From NCBI GenBank assembly GCA_026415575.1, contig JAOAGV010000042.1, forward strand, positions 1-34,483: DNA of 34,483 bases. Direction: 5' to 3'. A model generated the notes under the pieces. The model saw only the letters and a list, made by a program, of their open reading frames with translations. It was not told the origin of the DNA and did no database searches. Position numbers and translations under genes: made by a program. Shown here piece after piece: positions 32,913 to 34,483 of the stretch; position 1 is the first letter of the stretch, and each line of letters starts with the position of its first letter. The stretch comes from Candidatus Sumerlaeia bacterium (GTDB lineage: Bacteria > Sumerlaeota > Sumerlaeia > JADFCW01).

Positions 32913-33869
32913 TCAGCGGCTGCCATATTGCATCTTCTTCAATTCTGCCCAGCCGATCAAGTGAACGCCGGCCGCATCGAGCGCCCTCTTAATGTCGGGA
33001 TCCGTGAAAGCCTGCCGGTCGGCATTTCGTTGCGCCCAGCTATTGGTGATGGCGCGAAGTTCCTCGCTGTCTGTGCCGCAGTGAATGATCAGTTGCGTGA
33101 GGCCCGGTTTGAGGTCGGCTATCAAGCGGAGATAGGCTTCCTTGCGCTTGTCCGGCGGCGCATCAATCCCCATGATCAAGTGGTCAATCACCACATCGCC
33201 CGATTCCTCGATAGCTTTAAACGTGCCGTTGGTGGACACCTTCAGGCGGGGATCCAGAGCTTTCAGAAGGTTGCCCGTCGGACGCGGCAGCAGATAAGGC
33301 AGCTGGTATTCATGCGCAATCTTGCGGTAAGCGTCAAAAAACTCCTGCCGCATGAACACCGTTCCCATGTGCGAGTCCAGATGCGTCGGCCGGATGCCGA
33401 ATGCCAGCACGCGCTCGACTTGGGCGCGGATTTCCCGCTCGACTTCTGCGGGGTTTCCATGCGCCCACGTCTTGACGAAGGTGTTGAACAGAAAGCCGTC
33501 GCCGTCCACGAGGCTGCGCACTTCCGACAGGGGCGCAACCGGCCCCCACCGGTAGCGGCGCCATTCGCTGTTGAGCGTGATGTGAATGCCAATATCCAGC
33601 GAAGGGTTCTCGCGCGCCAGCGCAGCCGCTTCCGGAAACCACGCACACGGTGCCATGACCGACGCCGACGTAACACTCCCGCGCGACATTGCTTCGACCG
33701 TCGCCACGTTGACACTGTGACACATGCCAAAATCGTCGGCGTGGACAATCAGCAATTTGGCATCAGGCGGATAGCCCAAGCGCTCGACTATCGAGCCGGA
33801 GGGTGGTTTGGCCGGTTGAAAAAATCCAAGTAGCGCCCCGACCAGCGCGAAGAAACTTCCTGTACTCAT
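32913..33869 (-). CDS. ChbG/YdjC-type carbohydrate deacetylase, probably exported
   Basis: 318 residues with a weakly hydrophobic N-terminus (FFALVGALLGFFQPA) that may be a signal. The YdjC-like fold is shown by LLIVHADDFGMCHSVN (metal Asp45/46), SLDIGIHITLNSEW and RPTHLDSHMG (metal His). ChbG removes an acetyl group from chitooligosaccharides, HpnK from a hopanoid sugar; the family is an N-acetyl-sugar deacetylase type. IDHLIMGID and GLTQLIIHCGTDSEEL are conserved late motifs. ATG 33869 is kept because no better start exists, although AGGAG is only ~1 base from it. Alone on its strand; no chitin genes adjacent. Confidence 0.87.
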   Translation of the reverse strand: MSTGSFFALVGALLGFFQPAKPPSGSIVERLGYPPDAKLLIVHADDFGMCHSVNVATVEAMSRGSVTSASVMAPCAWFPEAAALARENPSLDIGIHITLNSEWRRYRWGPVAPLSEVRSLVDGDGFLFNTFVKTWAHGNPAEVEREIRAQVERVLAFGIRPTHLDSHMGTVFMRQEFFDAYRKIAHEYQLPYLLPRPTGNLLKALDPRLKVSTNGTFKAIEESGDVVIDHLIMGIDAPPDKRKEAYLRLIADLKPGLTQLIIHCGTDSEELRAITNSWAQRNADRQAFTDPDIKRALDAAGVHLIGWAELKKMQYGSR

Positions 33870-34483
33870 ACTCCTGCATTCCGACGAGGATTTTTCTGTA
33901 TATGGAGAGACTGCCGATAGCCCTGCAGCCGCTTGCTTCGATCATCGGCAATGGCGTTTGGTGTTGGCAAGCCCAAAGCGGTGCGCCGCATGAAAGGCCT
34001 CGATCCCGCAGATGAAGTTTTTCGCAAAGCTGCCAAGCCGGAGAAAAACAGCATTTTCCTCCCGGCCGGTTGATCACCAACTGCGCAGCGTAATGTTGGA
34101 TGATTTCATCAGCAAGCAAACTAACGCGGCCTTTGGCCACAACCAAAGCAACGCGCACAAGGGCTTGTGGACAACACGCACAGGGCATATGGGCAGGGGC
34201 ATTGGGATTTCAGTCTGTGGGCTGTTTTTTCCGGCCCTGAAAGCGTCGCCGCAGTTATTTATCAAATCGGAATATGGCCAAACATCAGCGGCCCTGAAGG
34301 GACCGTCTATTTTGGCCTAAGAGCCTATCCGAAAACGTGGCTTGGCCGTCTCGGCCAAGATGCTTGGGCGGCACGCTCAAGCCGCGAGCGAACATTTTTC
34401 GGATAGACTCTAAGAAAACGCCGTATCGCATACACAAATATCATTAGCCCTGAAAGGACCATCCATTAACCCAAGGGAACGCC
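33870..34483. other. Non-coding right end with small repeats
   Basis: No gene is supported in these 614 bases. The ChbG-like gene reads away to the left. 34288-34320 and 34444-34475 are similar stretches (GCCCTGAAGGGACCGTCTATT and GCCCTGAAAGGACCATCCATT, in parts) and another GGCCCTGAA occurs near 34233. Between them lies the 34321-34410 element. A gene may begin beyond the window. Confidence 0.5.
34321..34410. mobile_element. 90-base MITE-like element with terminal inverted repeats
   Basis: GAGCCTATCCGAAAA (34321-34335) and TTTTCGGATAGACTC (34396-34410) are 15-base terminal inverted repeats with one mismatch. Inside, CTTGGCCG-TCT-CGGCCAAG is a perfect 8-bp hairpin (34341-34359), and GCGGC/GCCGC a second, weaker one. 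It has no coding capacity, so it would need a transposase in trans. Similar GCCCTGAA-type sequences flank it on both sides. Confidence 0.6.

Noticed and set aside
34165-34174. DnaA-box-like TTGTGGACAA
   Set aside because: Single site with a mismatch, no cluster of boxes, no AT-rich region and no replication genes nearby.

Overview
The window is a piece of a bacterial chromosome of moderately high G+C, with short operons on both strands and several gaps filled by small palindromic repeats. There are no rRNA or tRNA genes, no phage genes and no CRISPR array that I can see. Gene content suggests a Gram-negative-like heterotroph: signal peptidase II, a LysM/M23 lipoprotein, three Tat-type leaders, a sulfatase, a very large glycoside-hydrolase-2-like enzyme, a ChbG-type deacetylase, a mitochondrial-type citrate synthase and a Lys/Ala/Pro-tailed DksA-like protein. 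This would fit a PVC-neighbouring or candidate phylum such as Sumerlaeota or Hydrogenedentota. That placement is an inference from gene style only. The first ~310 bases look different: they carry an internal piece of a proteobacterial-looking ppx gene joined tail-to-tail to a truncated sulfatase, so the left edge is probably an assembly chimera.

Layout. 1-1386: ppx fragment and broken sulfatase. 1542-2429: cysK (minus). 2430-3080: a gap with a degenerate repeat element and a promoter-like site. 3081-4361: citrate synthase, followed by a terminator-like hairpin. 4603-6483: a large polytopic membrane protein, overlapping by its tail a minus-strand operon (9057-6446) of two ABC-2 type permeases and a His-rich TPR protein. 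9294-14890: a plus-strand housekeeping run of a frame-disrupted DUF167 gene, purine nucleoside phosphorylase, ileS, the DksA-like gene and lspA. 16630-14895: paaK plus a double-ACT-domain protein. 17845-16889: a secreted alpha/beta hydrolase. 18267-19160: a Tat-exported aldo/keto reductase. 19486-20607: a LysM/M23 lipoprotein. 21770-20655: a CDP-glycerol glycerophosphotransferase-like enzyme. 22056-25985: the 1309-residue GH2-like enzyme.

26264-29070 holds DUF5989, SxtJ-like and NodU/CmcH carbamoyltransferase genes in order, the same three families that occur as sxtK, sxtJ and sxtI in saxitoxin clusters. Here they are more likely a general carbamoylation module. 30014-29109 is a Tat-exported sugar-isomerase-like protein, 32644-30260 a secreted LVIVD-repeat protein and 33869-32913 a ChbG/YdjC-type deacetylase. 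The right end (33870-34483) is non-coding and carries a ~90-bp element with terminal inverted repeats.

The most unusual signal is a dispersed, structured intergenic repeat seen at about 2650, 26025, 30080-30240 and 32672-32854. It has a hairpin whose two arms change together (GGTCGGG/CCCGACC in some copies, GGTTGGG/CCCAACC in others), a second hairpin (ACGCC/GGCGT), and outer arms TGGAGGG/CCCTCCA that could close both into one cloverleaf-like fold.
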